Shown: positions 10,020 through 17,093, numbered from the stretch's first letter. The stretch: DNA of 19,280 nt from DATBIO01 sp036556965 (GCA_036556965.1 DATBIO010000035.1:1-19280); one strand, 5' to 3'. Notes: generated from the letters alone by a model not told the origin. Numbers and translations are program-made.

Positions 10020-10059
10020 GTGGCGGAGGCGCGCGGCGCGTCGTGCCGGTAGGGGCGCA

Positions 10060-10065
10060 AGTATA
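10060..10065 (-). promoter_or_regulatory. -10 box for the J-domain gene
   Basis: On the minus strand the bases read TATACT, five of six to the sigma70 -10 consensus and striking in such GC-rich DNA. A start about seven bases on would give a leader of roughly 33 nt. I cannot see a convincing -35. Confidence 0.45.
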
Positions 10066-10072
10066 GTCCGGA

Positions 10073-10090
10073 CCCGCCGCGGACGGCGGG
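10073..10090. terminator. Hairpin after the VOC gene
   Basis: CCCGCCG (10073-10079) and CGGCGGG (10084-10090) form a perfect 7-bp stem with a CGGA loop, 42 bases after the VOC stop and just before the J-domain promoter. There is no T-tract, so it may be a weak terminator or only an effect of high GC. Confidence 0.35.
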
Positions 10091-10132
10091 CGGAGGGCGG
10101 CGCGGGAGGTCCCGGGCGGCTGGCCCGCGGAC

Positions 10133-10909
10133 CTACGCGTTCACGTGGTGCAGGGCGAAGGCCGCGCCCTGCGGGTCCAGGCACTGGGCGATGACGCCCC
10201 CGGGCACTTCCATGGGACCGTTCAGGACCTGTCCCCCGCCCGCCTTCACCTTCTCCAGCGTGGCCGGCACATTGTCCACGCGGATGTAGTGCAGCCAGTG
10301 CGGCGGGAACGGCATGTCCTTCGGCTTGGTGTAGATCCCCCCGAGGTCGGGCCCGCCGGGCGCGCCGTAGATCTGGTAGGTCCCGAGGGCCTCGCCCATG
10401 TCCATGGCCTGCCGCTTCTCCCAGCCGAACAGCGCGCGGTAGAAGCCGAGGGCCGTCTCGGGGTCGGTCGAGGTGGCGAGCTCGTGCCAGCTGAACTGGC
10501 CCGGCTTCACCTCGGGCTGCTCCCGCGGGCTGGCCGCGCTGTAGACCGCGAAGACGGCGCCCTGCGGGTCGGCGACGACTCCGAACCGGCCCACGCTCGG
10601 GATGTCCGTGCCGGGCACCAGCGTCCTCGCGCCCAGGCCCGTGGCCTGCTCCACCGTCTCGTCCACATCGGCGGTAGCCACGTAGGCCAGCCAATGCGGG
10701 GGCGATCCCGCCTTGCGCGCGTCCTCGGGCAGCACCATCACGCCGCCCAGCGGGCCCTGCGAGGTCGTCCACATGTCGTAGGGGATCAGCGATCCCTCGA
10801 AGGGCTGCGTGCTCCAACCGATCACGGCGCCATAGAAGGCCTTCGCCTTCTGGGGATCGGTCGTCATCAGGTCGTGCCAGACGAACTGCCCGCGCTGGTC
10901 CTGCGCCAT
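10133..10909 (-). CDS. Two-domain VOC (glyoxalase/bleomycin-resistance-like) protein
   Basis: A 258-residue cytoplasmic protein made of two tandem VOC modules, about 8-130 and 137-256. The repeats are visible: GQFVWHDLMTTDPQKAKAFY against GQFSWHELATSTDPETALGF, and DPQGAVFAVYS against DPQGAAFALHH. The layout matches the family of Mycobacterium CFP30B and the so-called hydroxylase proteins. Their reaction is unsettled; a metal-dependent lyase, isomerase or dioxygenase role, or ligand binding, is possible. The ATG has AGGAGG four to five bases upstream, a strong site. It lies 84 bp downstream of the serine hydrolase gene on the same strand and could be read from it. Confidence 0.85.
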   Translation of the reverse strand: MAQDQRGQFVWHDLMTTDPQKAKAFYGAVIGWSTQPFEGSLIPYDMWTTSQGPLGGVMVLPEDARKAGSPPHWLAYVATADVDETVEQATGLGARTLVPGTDIPSVGRFGVVADPQGAVFAVYSAASPREQPEVKPGQFSWHELATSTDPETALGFYRALFGWEKRQAMDMGEALGTYQIYGAPGGPDLGGIYTKPKDMPFPPHWLHYIRVDNVPATLEKVKAGGGQVLNGPMEVPGGVIAQCLDPQGAAFALHHVNA

Positions 10910-10993
10910 GCGTCCCTCCTGCTGGCCCCCGGAGTCCTCAAGTCTGTCACGGCCGGCGGGCGGAGGCCCTCTCCCGGCGCCGTTCCGGGCCGG

Positions 10994-12061
10994 CTACTCC
11001 CCGCGCCGGAGGGCGGGCCGGAAATGCCCGGCCACGGCGCGGGCGATGGCCCCCGGGTCGGAGCCTCCGAGGTTGGCGAAGGCCACCACGGAGAGGCGCT
11101 GCTCGGGGAAGCGGCCGATGTAGGCCTGGAAGCCCTGCCAGGCGCCGCCGTGGTCCAGCAGCGGCTGGCCCTCCACCTTCTTCACGAACCAGCCGAGACC
11201 GTAGCCGGACTCCCGCGCCTCGGCCACGCGGCCGTCCGCCAGCCGGGCAGGGGTCCACATCTGCTCGCGCAGCCGCGCGGGCAGGGGCACGTCGGTGTCC
11301 AGGGCCAGGGCCCACTTCGCCAGGTCGTTGGTGGTCAGGTAGAGCGCGCCGTCGGCGGTGGTGTTCAGGGTGGGGGCCACCCATTCCTGGTTCTTCAGGG
11401 CCCCGCCCTTGTCCAGCCGGTAGCCGTCGGCGCGGTTGGGGACGATGTCCTCCTCGCTGATGACGCGCGCCGTGCGCATCCCCAGGGGGACGAAGATCCG
11501 CTCGCGCAGCTGGTCGCCGTAGAACGCGCCGCCCGCCTTGCGCAGCACGGCCCCCAGCACGGCGTAGGCGGTGTTGCTGTAGCTCCAGCGCGTGCCGGGG
11601 GCGAAGTCGAGGGGCGGCTGCCCCGCCATCTCCACCAGCTCCGCCTCGGTGTAGTCGCGGCGGAGGTCGACGGTGTCCGTGTACTCCTTGATGCCCGAGG
11701 TGTGGGTGAGCAGGTGGCGCACGGTGACGCCCTTCCAGTGCCGCGGCGCGGGGACGTAGCGCGAGACGGGGTCGTCGAGACCCAGCTTCCCCTCGTCCGC
11801 CAGGAGCAGGGCGAGGGCGGCGGCGAACATCTTCCCCACCGACCCGGACTGGAACACGGTCTCGGGGGTGACCGGCACCTGCAGCTCCACGTTGGCCAGC
11901 CCGTAGCCGCGCGCGTGGACCACGGCGCCGTCGCCCACCACGGCCAGGGCGAAGCCGGGCATCCGCTGGCGCTCCATGGCCGCACGCACGTAGGCGTCGA
12001 CGGCGGCGGCGTCGGGAGCGGCCAGCGCCGCCTGGGCAAGGACGGCGACCATGAGGGTCAT
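10994..12061 (-). CDS. Serine hydrolase of the class C beta-lactamase / penicillin-binding-protein-like family
   Basis: A 355-residue exported protein. Residues 1-15 (MTLMVAVLAQAALAA) form a short signal peptide. The three family motifs are in order: S74-x-x-K77 in SGSVGKMF, Y161-S-N163 in WSYSNTAY, and H304-G-G306 (the KTG position) in LLDHGGAW. Such proteins include DD-peptidases, esterases, D-amino-acid peptidases and proteins of unknown substrate; HGG rather than KTG is more usual in the esterase/peptidase members than in true beta-lactamases, so antibiotic resistance should not be assumed. The start is ATG at 12061 (a second ATG is three codons later). No ribosome site is present, but TAGGAT lies eight bases before the ATG, suggesting a leaderless mRNA. 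Confidence 0.9.
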   Translation of the reverse strand: MTLMVAVLAQAALAAPDAAAVDAYVRAAMERQRMPGFALAVVGDGAVVHARGYGLANVELQVPVTPETVFQSGSVGKMFAAALALLLADEGKLGLDDPVSRYVPAPRHWKGVTVRHLLTHTSGIKEYTDTVDLRRDYTEAELVEMAGQPPLDFAPGTRWSYSNTAYAVLGAVLRKAGGAFYGDQLRERIFVPLGMRTARVISEEDIVPNRADGYRLDKGGALKNQEWVAPTLNTTADGALYLTTNDLAKWALALDTDVPLPARLREQMWTPARLADGRVAEARESGYGLGWFVKKVEGQPLLDHGGAWQGFQAYIGRFPEQRLSVVAFANLGGSDPGAIARAVAGHFRPALRRGE

Positions 12062-12069
12062 GGCCCGCG

Positions 12070-12075
12070 ATCCTA
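12070..12075 (-). promoter_or_regulatory. Putative -10 box of a leaderless serine hydrolase transcript
   Basis: The minus strand reads TAGGAT, then eight bases, then the ATG at 12061. The transcription start would fall at the start codon. No clear -35 is visible. Confidence 0.4.
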
Positions 12076-12133
12076 CACCGCGTGGACCGGCGGACAGGGC
12101 GCGATCCGGATGGCGGTCCGGCCGTTCCCTGCC

Positions 12134-12139
12134 TATGCT
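12134..12139 (+). promoter_or_regulatory. Putative -10 box of a leaderless oxygenase transcript
   Basis: TATGCT is followed by six bases and the ATG at 12146, with no Shine-Dalgarno between. It sits about 60 bp from the similar divergent element at 12070-12075. A -35 match is poor. Confidence 0.4.
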
Positions 12140-12145
12140 CGCGCC

Positions 12146-12856
12146 ATGGCCTCCGTGCGCGAGCGCCTCCTGGCCGAGGACTGGCAGGCCGTGGCCGCCG
12201 CCCTGCGCGAGGCGCCCTACGCCTTCCTGCGCGCGGAGCTGACGGCGGAGGAGTGCCGCGCCGCCGCCGGCCTCTGGGCCGACCAGGCGCGCTTTCGCGC
12301 CCACGTGGACATGGAGCGCCACCGCTTCGGCCGCGGCGCCTACCGCTACTTCGCCCGGCCGCTGCCTCCCCTGGTGCAGGCCTTGCGCGAGACCGCCTAC
12401 CCGCCGCTCGCGGAGATCGCCAACGCGTGGGGCGCCCGCCTGGGCGAGGCTGGGCGCTACCCGCGCACCCTCGACGCCTTCCTGCGCCAATGCCGGCAGG
12501 CCGGCCAGGCCCGTCCCACGCCCCTCCTCCTGCGCTACGAGGCGGGCGGGTACAACGCCCTGCACCAGGACCTCTACGGCGCGGTGGCCTTTCCCCTGCA
12601 GCTCGTCGCGTTCCTCAGCCGGCCCGGCCGCGACCACGAGGGCGGCGAGTTCCTGCTCGTGCGGCAGCGGCCGCGCGCCCAGTCGGTGGGCGAGGCCATC
12701 GCGGGGGAGCAGGGCCGGCTCCTCGTCTTCGCCAACCGCTTCTGGCCGGCGGAGGGCGCGCGCGGCGCGCACCGCTCGGTGGTCCGCCACGGCGTGAGCC
12801 GCGTGCGCCGCGGCACGCGCTTCGCGCTGGGCGTCATCTTCCACGACGCGGAGTAG
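12146..12856 (+). CDS. 2OG-Fe(II) oxygenase family protein (DUF2086-like)
   Basis: A 236-residue soluble protein. The C-terminal half is a double-stranded beta-helix with the iron-binding H140-x-D142 in ALHQDLYG, the distal H209 in RGAHRSVVRHG, and a likely 2-oxoglutarate-binding Arg in RRGTRFALGVIFHDAE. The stretch LLRYEAGGYNALHQDLYG followed by GGEFLLV is what I recall of the family once called DUF2086. Its relatives are sometimes placed near AlkB or prolyl-hydroxylase-type enzymes, but the substrate is not established. The helical N-terminal ~110 residues are particular to this family. ATG at 12146 is the only sensible start. It stands alone between a divergent hydrolase and a convergent small-gene pair. 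Confidence 0.85.
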   Translation: MASVRERLLAEDWQAVAAALREAPYAFLRAELTAEECRAAAGLWADQARFRAHVDMERHRFGRGAYRYFARPLPPLVQALRETAYPPLAEIANAWGARLGEAGRYPRTLDAFLRQCRQAGQARPTPLLLRYEAGGYNALHQDLYGAVAFPLQLVAFLSRPGRDHEGGEFLLVRQRPRAQSVGEAIAGEQGRLLVFANRFWPAEGARGAHRSVVRHGVSRVRRGTRFALGVIFHDAE

Positions 12857-12883
12857 GGCCGGCGCGGCCGGGCCGCGCCGGCC
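12857..12883. terminator. Bidirectional hairpin between convergent genes
   Basis: GGCCGGCGCGG (12857-12867) and CCGCGCCGGCC (12873-12883) are perfect inverted arms of 11 bp around a 5-base CCGGG loop. It begins at the base after the oxygenase stop and ends three bases before the DUF3309 stop, so it fills nearly the whole gap and can serve both strands. There is no T-run. Confidence 0.65.
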
Positions 12884-12886
12884 GGG

Positions 12887-13039
12887 TTAGAGGCGCCCGC
12901 TCAGCAGCATGATGAGGAGGACCAGCACGATCAGGCCGACCACGCCGCTCGGCGCGTAGCCCCACCCGCGGCTGTGGGGCCAGGTGGGGATGATCCCGAT
13001 CAGCACCAGCACGAGGATGACGAGGAGCAGCGTTCCCAT
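12887..13039 (-). CDS. DUF3309 family small membrane protein
   Basis: A 50-residue protein, below most gene-finder cut-offs. It starts MGTLLLVILVLVLIGIIPTW, has a short polar loop with WPHSRGWGYAPSG, then a second hydrophobic segment (VVGLIVLVLLIMLLSG). The two segments and the P-T-W-P-x-S-R-G-W-G-Y-x-P-S-G core are the hallmark of DUF3309, a widespread family of unknown function often found near stress genes. It should be a hairpin in the inner membrane. AAAGG lies about eight bases before the ATG. It follows the basic protein gene by 18 bp, so the two form an operon. Confidence 0.88.
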   Translation of the reverse strand: MGTLLLVILVLVLIGIIPTWPHSRGWGYAPSGVVGLIVLVLLIMLLSGRL

Positions 13040-13057
13040 CGGCTTGCCTTTCTCCGC

Positions 13058-13372
13058 TCAGCGGCGGCGGCGCGCCACTTCGCGCGCGGTGGCCTGCGCG
13101 GCGGCGGCCAGGCCGGTGACGAGCGCGGCCTTGCCCGCCACGCGGGCCACCTGGCCCGCCGTGGAGAGGGCCTTGCGCGTCTGGCGGCGCGCCATCCGGC
13201 GTGCCGCCTCCGTGCGCGCGGCCCGGGCCCCCGTCACCGCCACCGCGGCCACCCGGCCCGCGGCCTTGCCCGCCGCCACGGCGCCCCGCGCCGCCGCCTT
13301 GCCCGCGGCCCCGGCGACGCGCCGCGCGATCTTGCGGCCCGTCTTCTTCAGCTTGCGCACTCGAGTGGCCAT
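13058..13372 (-). CDS. Very basic Ala/Arg-rich protein, histone H1-like
   Basis: A 104-residue protein with about 35 Ala, 20 Arg, 8 Lys and only 2 acidic residues, so strongly positive. It opens with the basic block MATRVRKLKKTGRKIARR, continues with AAGKAA-type repeats and further basic helices, and ends REVARRRR. This resembles bacterial histone H1-like tails, which bind DNA and compact it. An alternative is a membrane-attached amphipathic helix, since residues about 68-97 are mainly Ala, Val, Leu and Gly. ATG at 13372 is preferred over an upstream in-frame ATG because GGGAGG lies about 10 bases before it and a CATACT -10 box about 20 bases before it. It is the first gene of a two-gene operon with DUF3309. 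I do not recognise a named family. Confidence 0.68.
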   Translation of the reverse strand: MATRVRKLKKTGRKIARRVAGAAGKAAARGAVAAGKAAGRVAAVAVTGARAARTEAARRMARRQTRKALSTAGQVARVAGKAALVTGLAAAAQATAREVARRRR

Positions 13373-13623
13373 TCGTTTTCGCCTCCCGACCCAGTATGCG
13401 AGGCCCAACGCGGGCAGGGCGGGGGCCGAGAATTTTCTTGACCGGCGCCCCGCCCGGGTGCGACGCTTCGCGCGGCGCCGGCCCAGCGCCCAACCCCGGT
13501 TGGCCATCTCCCGCATGGCCCCCGCGGGGCAAAGGGGTCTCCAGGCCTCGGGTCCTGTGTTTCGTTTCTCTGTCGGCGGTCTCGGGCGGGGGCCGGGGCC
13601 GCACGGCTTGGGAGACGAGGCAC
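13373..13623. other. Divergent intergenic region, 251 bp
   Basis: This is the longest gap in the window, between the basic protein gene (minus) and the DUF4287-like gene (plus). On the minus strand CATACT (complement of 13393-13398) is a plausible -10 box for the basic protein operon. An AT-rich patch, GAATTTTCTTGACC, lies near 13430-13443 and includes TTGACC, but I see no matching -10 at the right distance. I see no RNA gene or clear operator in the rest. Confidence 0.5.
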
Positions 13624-14373
13624 ATGACGCAGAAGAAGAAGCTGAAGAGGGCCATCCGCGCGCGCGCGCGCAAGACGGGCGAGAGCTACACGGCGGCGCG
13701 CCGCCAGCTCCTGGCCTCGCGGCGGCCGTCCCCGACCCCAGCGCCCCCGGCGCCCCGGACGAGACTGCCCTCCGCCCGGCCGGCCCCCAGCCGGGGCGCG
13801 ATCAGCGAGGCCGCCGTCCTGAGGAAGACCGGCCACGGCCTCGACCACTGGTTCGCCGTGCTCGACGCGCACTCGGCGAAGAGCAAGGGCCACACCGCGG
13901 CCGCGCGGCACCTGTATGCGACGCACGGCCTGCCCGGCTGGTACGCGCAGGGCATCACCGTGTCCTGGGAGAGGGCCCGCGGCCTGCGCGCCATGAACCA
14001 GTCGTGCACGGGGACCTTCCAGGTCTCCGTCTCGAAGACGGTCCCCGTGTCGGTGCGCCGCGTGGCCGCCTTCCTCACCGACGCCCGGCGGCGCAAGGCC
14101 TGGCTGGCGGGCGCGGATGCCTCGCTGCGGCAGGCCCTCGAGGCCGCCTTCCGGGGGCCGAAGGCGCGCACGATCACCGTCAAGCGCGAGGACTACGCGC
14201 GCATGCGTTATCCGTGGGACGGCGGGACGGTGGAGATCTACCTGTACGGGAAGCCCAACGGCTGCAGCGTGGTGGCCCACAGCAGCGACCTCGCCGACGG
14301 GGCGCTGGTGGAGACGCGGCGCGCCCAGTGGCGCGCCGCGCTGGGCGGGCTGGTCCCCCACCTGACGGCCTGA
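13624..14373 (+). CDS. DUF4287-like domain protein with basic N-terminus and SRPBCC-like C-terminus
   Basis: A 249-residue cytoplasmic protein in three parts. Residues 1-32 are very basic and contain KRAIRARARKTGESYTAARR, a short motif I have seen at the N-termini of varied bacterial proteins. Residues 33-58 are a Pro/Arg-rich linker. Residues about 62-112 match DUF4287: a TGHGLDHWFAVLD helix, then THGLPGWYAQGITVSWERARG. The C-terminal ~130 residues (FQVSVSKTVPVSVRRVAAFL onward) look like an SRPBCC/START ligand-binding fold. No enzyme motif is visible, so a binding or regulatory role is inferred. ATG at 13624 has GAGG a few bases upstream; frame open further upstream lacks family features. 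A run of CG dinucleotides (13657-13671) lies in the basic part. Convergent with the MFS gene. Confidence 0.78.
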   Translation: MTQKKKLKRAIRARARKTGESYTAARRQLLASRRPSPTPAPPAPRTRLPSARPAPSRGAISEAAVLRKTGHGLDHWFAVLDAHSAKSKGHTAAARHLYATHGLPGWYAQGITVSWERARGLRAMNQSCTGTFQVSVSKTVPVSVRRVAAFLTDARRRKAWLAGADASLRQALEAAFRGPKARTITVKREDYARMRYPWDGGTVEIYLYGKPNGCSVVAHSSDLADGALVETRRAQWRAALGGLVPHLTA

Positions 14374-14384
14374 GCCGCGGCCGG

Positions 14385-14420
14385 GAGCCGGCTCAGCGCT
14401 CGTGACGGCTGAGCCGGCTC
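14385..14420. terminator. Large hairpin overlapping the 3' end of the MFS gene
   Basis: GAGCCGGCTCAGC (14385-14397) and GCTGAGCCGGCTC (14408-14420) are a perfect 13-bp inverted repeat around a 10-base loop. It begins 11 bases after the DUF4287-like stop and covers the last codons of the convergent MFS gene, so it probably ends transcription from the plus strand at least. Each arm holds the 10-base palindrome GAGCCGGCTC, so a protein-binding pair is the alternative. Confidence 0.6.
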
Positions 14421-15559
14421 ATGTACGCCGCGCCCAGCAGGGGGCCCGGGGCCAGCGTGACGAAGGCCCAGCGCCATCCCACCGCCGCCGCCACCCAGGG
14501 CAGGGCCTGGATGGAGACGACGGTCACCGCGAAGCCGATGCCGTTCTGGATGGTGAGGGCGGTGGCCGTGTACTCGGGCGGGCAGTGCCGCGCGGCCAGC
14601 GCGGAGAACTGCGGCGAGTCCGCGACCACGAAGAAGCCCCAGGTGGCGACGAAGGCCAGCAGCAGCGGCGTGGGCCAGGCCTGGGCGAAGCCGGAGAGCA
14701 GGCAGGCGGAGGCCGAGAGGAGCAGCGACCACAGGGCCACGCGGCGCTCGCCGAGGCTCCGCGACGCCCAGCCTCCCGCCGCGCAGCCCACGGCGCCCAT
14801 GGCCACGAGCAGGAAGGCCACCGCGGAGGCGTGCTCCGCGAAGCGGGGCCGCAGGAAGTACAGGCACAGCGACCAGAGCGCGTACAGCTCCCACATGTGG
14901 CCGAAGTAGCCGAAGGCCGTCCAGCGGAAGGCGGGGGCCCGGAACACGCGGGCGGCGGCGCGCACGTCGAAGCGCGCGCGCTGCCGCAGGTAGGGGCCGT
15001 CCCCCGCGCCCAGGGCCACCAGGAGCCCGCCCGCGGCGGCGAGCAGCGAGGCGCTGGCGGCCAGGGGGCGCCAGCTCGTGCCCGCCCCCAGCGCCTGCAC
15101 GAGGTAGGGCGAGGCGGTGCCGAGCACCAGGGCCCCCACCAGCACGCCCAGCCGCCAGCCCAGGCCGCTGCGGAACCAGGAAGCGACGATCTTCATGCCC
15201 ACCGGGTACACGCCGGCCAGGCAGACGCCGTTGAGGAAGCGCAGCGCCACCGCCGCGCGGGGGCCGTCGGCCAGGAAGGCGAAGGCGAGGTTGAAGGCGG
15301 CGGCGGCCAGGGCGGAGGCCAGGAACACCAGGCGCGCGCTGAACACGTCGGCCACGTTGAAGACCGCGTACAGGAAGGTGCCGGCGATGAAGCCGAGCTG
15401 GACGCCCGTGGTCAGCCAGGCCCCGGCCCCCTCGCCCAGGTCCCAGGCCGCGCGCAGGGCGGGCACGGCGGCGGTGCCCGTGAACCAGGTCGAGCCCGCG
15501 AGGAGCACGCCGAGGGAGACGAAGACGAGCGCGCGCCGGCTGCCAGGCTCTTCCGCCAT
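14393..15559 (-). CDS. MFS transporter
   Basis: A 388-residue inner-membrane protein with about 12 hydrophobic segments in two halves, the usual MFS layout and length. TM1 begins RRALVFVSLGVLLAGSTWF. The TM4 region, LNGVCLAGVYPVGMKIVASWF, resembles the corresponding part of nitrate/nitrite and related anion or drug carriers, but the signature is not complete enough to name a substrate. ATG at 15559 is taken as the first Met before SRRALVF; no strong ribosome site is seen. The gene is divergent from the S33 peptidase (87 bp between starts), which could mean shared control, though I see no operator. The 3' end is overlapped by a large hairpin. Confidence 0.85.
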   Translation of the reverse strand: MAEEPGSRRALVFVSLGVLLAGSTWFTGTAAVPALRAAWDLGEGAGAWLTTGVQLGFIAGTFLYAVFNVADVFSARLVFLASALAAAAFNLAFAFLADGPRAAVALRFLNGVCLAGVYPVGMKIVASWFRSGLGWRLGVLVGALVLGTASPYLVQALGAGTSWRPLAASASLLAAAGGLLVALGAGDGPYLRQRARFDVRAAARVFRAPAFRWTAFGYFGHMWELYALWSLCLYFLRPRFAEHASAVAFLLVAMGAVGCAAGGWASRSLGERRVALWSLLLSASACLLSGFAQAWPTPLLLAFVATWGFFVVADSPQFSALAARHCPPEYTATALTIQNGIGFAVTVVSIQALPWVAAAVGWRWAFVTLAPGPLLGAAYMSRLSRHER

Positions 15560-15589
15560 CGGCGCGGGATGATGCCACGAACGGGCGGA

Positions 15590-15618
15590 TTGCCTGCGGC
15601 GCGGCGCGCGCACACAAT
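15590..15618 (+). promoter_or_regulatory. Promoter for the S33 peptidase
   Basis: TTGCCT (15590-15595), 17 bp, CACAAT (15613-15618): four of six at each box with ideal spacing. Transcription would begin near 15625, giving a leader of about 22 nt that contains GAAAGG about 10 bases before the ATG. Confidence 0.45.
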
Positions 15619-15646
15619 CGCGGCGGGGGCGAAAGGTCGACGACCC

Positions 15647-17071
15647 ATGATGGTGCCGGGCCTCCTCGCCGCTCCCTTCCTGCTGCTCGCCGCCGCGGCC
15701 CCCCCGCTCGCCCTGGCCCCGTGCCGCGTCCCCGGCGTCGAGCGCGAGGTGCTCTGCGGCCGGCTCGAGGTGCCGGAGCGGCGCGATCTCGCCGCCTCGC
15801 GCCGCATCTCCCTGAGCGTGGTGGTGCTCCCGGCCACGGGGCCCGGCCCCGCCCCGGACCCCGTGTACGTCCTCAGCGGCGGCCCGGGCCAGGCGGCCAC
15901 GCGCGGCGCGGACCGCGCCCTCGTGGAGCACGGCGCGACGCTGAAGCAGCGCGCGGTGGTGCTGGTGGACCAGCGCGGCACGGGCGGCTCCCACCGCCTC
16001 GCCTGCCAGTGGCACCCGGAGGGCGACATGCGCCGGTACCTGTCCGGCGGATACGACCTGGAGAAGGTCCGCGCCTGCCGCGACGAGCTGGCGGCGAAGG
16101 CGGACCTCACCGCCTACACCACCCGCGACTTCGTGCGCGACCTCGAAGACGTGCGCGCGGCGCTGGGCCACGAGCGCGTCAACCTCGACGCCGGCTCCTA
16201 CGGGACGCGGGTGGCCCTGGACTACATGAAGCTCTTCCCCGGGCGCGTGCGCTCCGCCGTGCTGCGCGCGGTGTCGCCCCCCGACTACCGCAACCCGCTG
16301 CCCTTCGCGCGCGCGGGCCAGGAGGCGCTCGACGCGCTCTTCGCGGCCTGCCGGAAGGACGCCGCCTGCAACAAGGCATACCCGGAGCTGCCCGCCGAGT
16401 TCGCCAAGGTCCTGGCCCGGCTGGACAAGGGGCCGGTCACGGTCGAGATCAAGAACCCGGCCACGGGCGCGGTGCAGAAGGCGGAGATCGGGCGCGAGGT
16501 CTTCGTCACGCGCATCCACCTGCTCCTCTTCGCTTCCCGCCTCGCGGCCCGCCTGCCCTCCTTCGTGCACCAGGCGGCGCAAGGCGACTTCGTGCCCTTC
16601 GCGCAGATGGCGGCCACCTTCGGCCACTACATCGTGGACCAGCTCGACGTGGGCATGCAGCTCTCCGTGATCTGCGCGGAGGACGCCTCACGCATCGCCG
16701 AGCGCGACATCGAGGAGGCCAGCGCCGGCTCCTTCCTGGGGGCCGGGCGGCCGCGGGAGGTGCTCAGGGCCTGCGCGCTGTGGCCCAAGCGGCCGCTGCC
16801 CGCCGACTTCCTGACCCCGCTGCGCGCCGACGTCCCCGTGCTCATCGTGTCGGGCACCAACGACCCCGTCACCCCGCCGCGCTTCGGCGAGCAGGCGGCG
16901 CGCGGCCTGCCGCGGGCCCGGCACGTGGTGGTGGCGGAGGGCAGCCACGTGGACGGGGCGGAGTGCCTGGACGCGCTGGTCACCGCGTTCATCGCCGCGG
17001 GCAGCGCGGACGCCCTCGACGCTTCCTGCGTGGCCGCCATCAAGCGGCCGCCCTTCGTGATCGGGGAGTGA
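15647..17071 (+). CDS. Exported S33-family alpha/beta-hydrolase (tripeptidyl aminopeptidase-like)
   Basis: A 474-residue protein with a signal peptide (MMVPGLLAAPFLLLAAAAPP, cleavage near LALA-PC). The alpha/beta-hydrolase core has SGGPGQAA (oxyanion-hole loop), DQRGTGGS, the nucleophile S184 in DAGSYGTR, then D406 in SGTNDPVTPP and H434 in EGSHVDG, completing the triad. The end, CVAAIKRPPF, matches the TAP C-terminal domain of Streptomyces tripeptidyl aminopeptidases. The usual G-G-S-Y-G elbow reads A-G-S-Y-G here. It should release short peptides or amino acids from N-termini of peptides in the periplasm or outside. Two adjacent ATGs (15647 and 15650) are possible starts. Single gene, divergent from MFS and convergent with the GNAT operon. 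Confidence 0.92.
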   Translation: MMVPGLLAAPFLLLAAAAPPLALAPCRVPGVEREVLCGRLEVPERRDLAASRRISLSVVVLPATGPGPAPDPVYVLSGGPGQAATRGADRALVEHGATLKQRAVVLVDQRGTGGSHRLACQWHPEGDMRRYLSGGYDLEKVRACRDELAAKADLTAYTTRDFVRDLEDVRAALGHERVNLDAGSYGTRVALDYMKLFPGRVRSAVLRAVSPPDYRNPLPFARAGQEALDALFAACRKDAACNKAYPELPAEFAKVLARLDKGPVTVEIKNPATGAVQKAEIGREVFVTRIHLLLFASRLAARLPSFVHQAAQGDFVPFAQMAATFGHYIVDQLDVGMQLSVICAEDASRIAERDIEEASAGSFLGAGRPREVLRACALWPKRPLPADFLTPLRADVPVLIVSGTNDPVTPPRFGEQAARGLPRARHVVVAEGSHVDGAECLDALVTAFIAAGSADALDASCVAAIKRPPFVIGE

Positions 17072-17093
17072 CGCCGCCGCCCGCGGCCGGCCC

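Noticed and set aside
10994..12061. Reading the serine hydrolase as an antibiotic-resistance beta-lactamase
   Set aside because: The SxxK/YxN/HGG set is shared by many peptidases and esterases; nothing points to beta-lactam hydrolysis.
13201..13623. Extension of the DUF4287-like gene upstream, over the basic protein gene
   Set aside because: The extension is Pro/Arg-rich without family features, and a GAGG site precedes the ATG at 13624.
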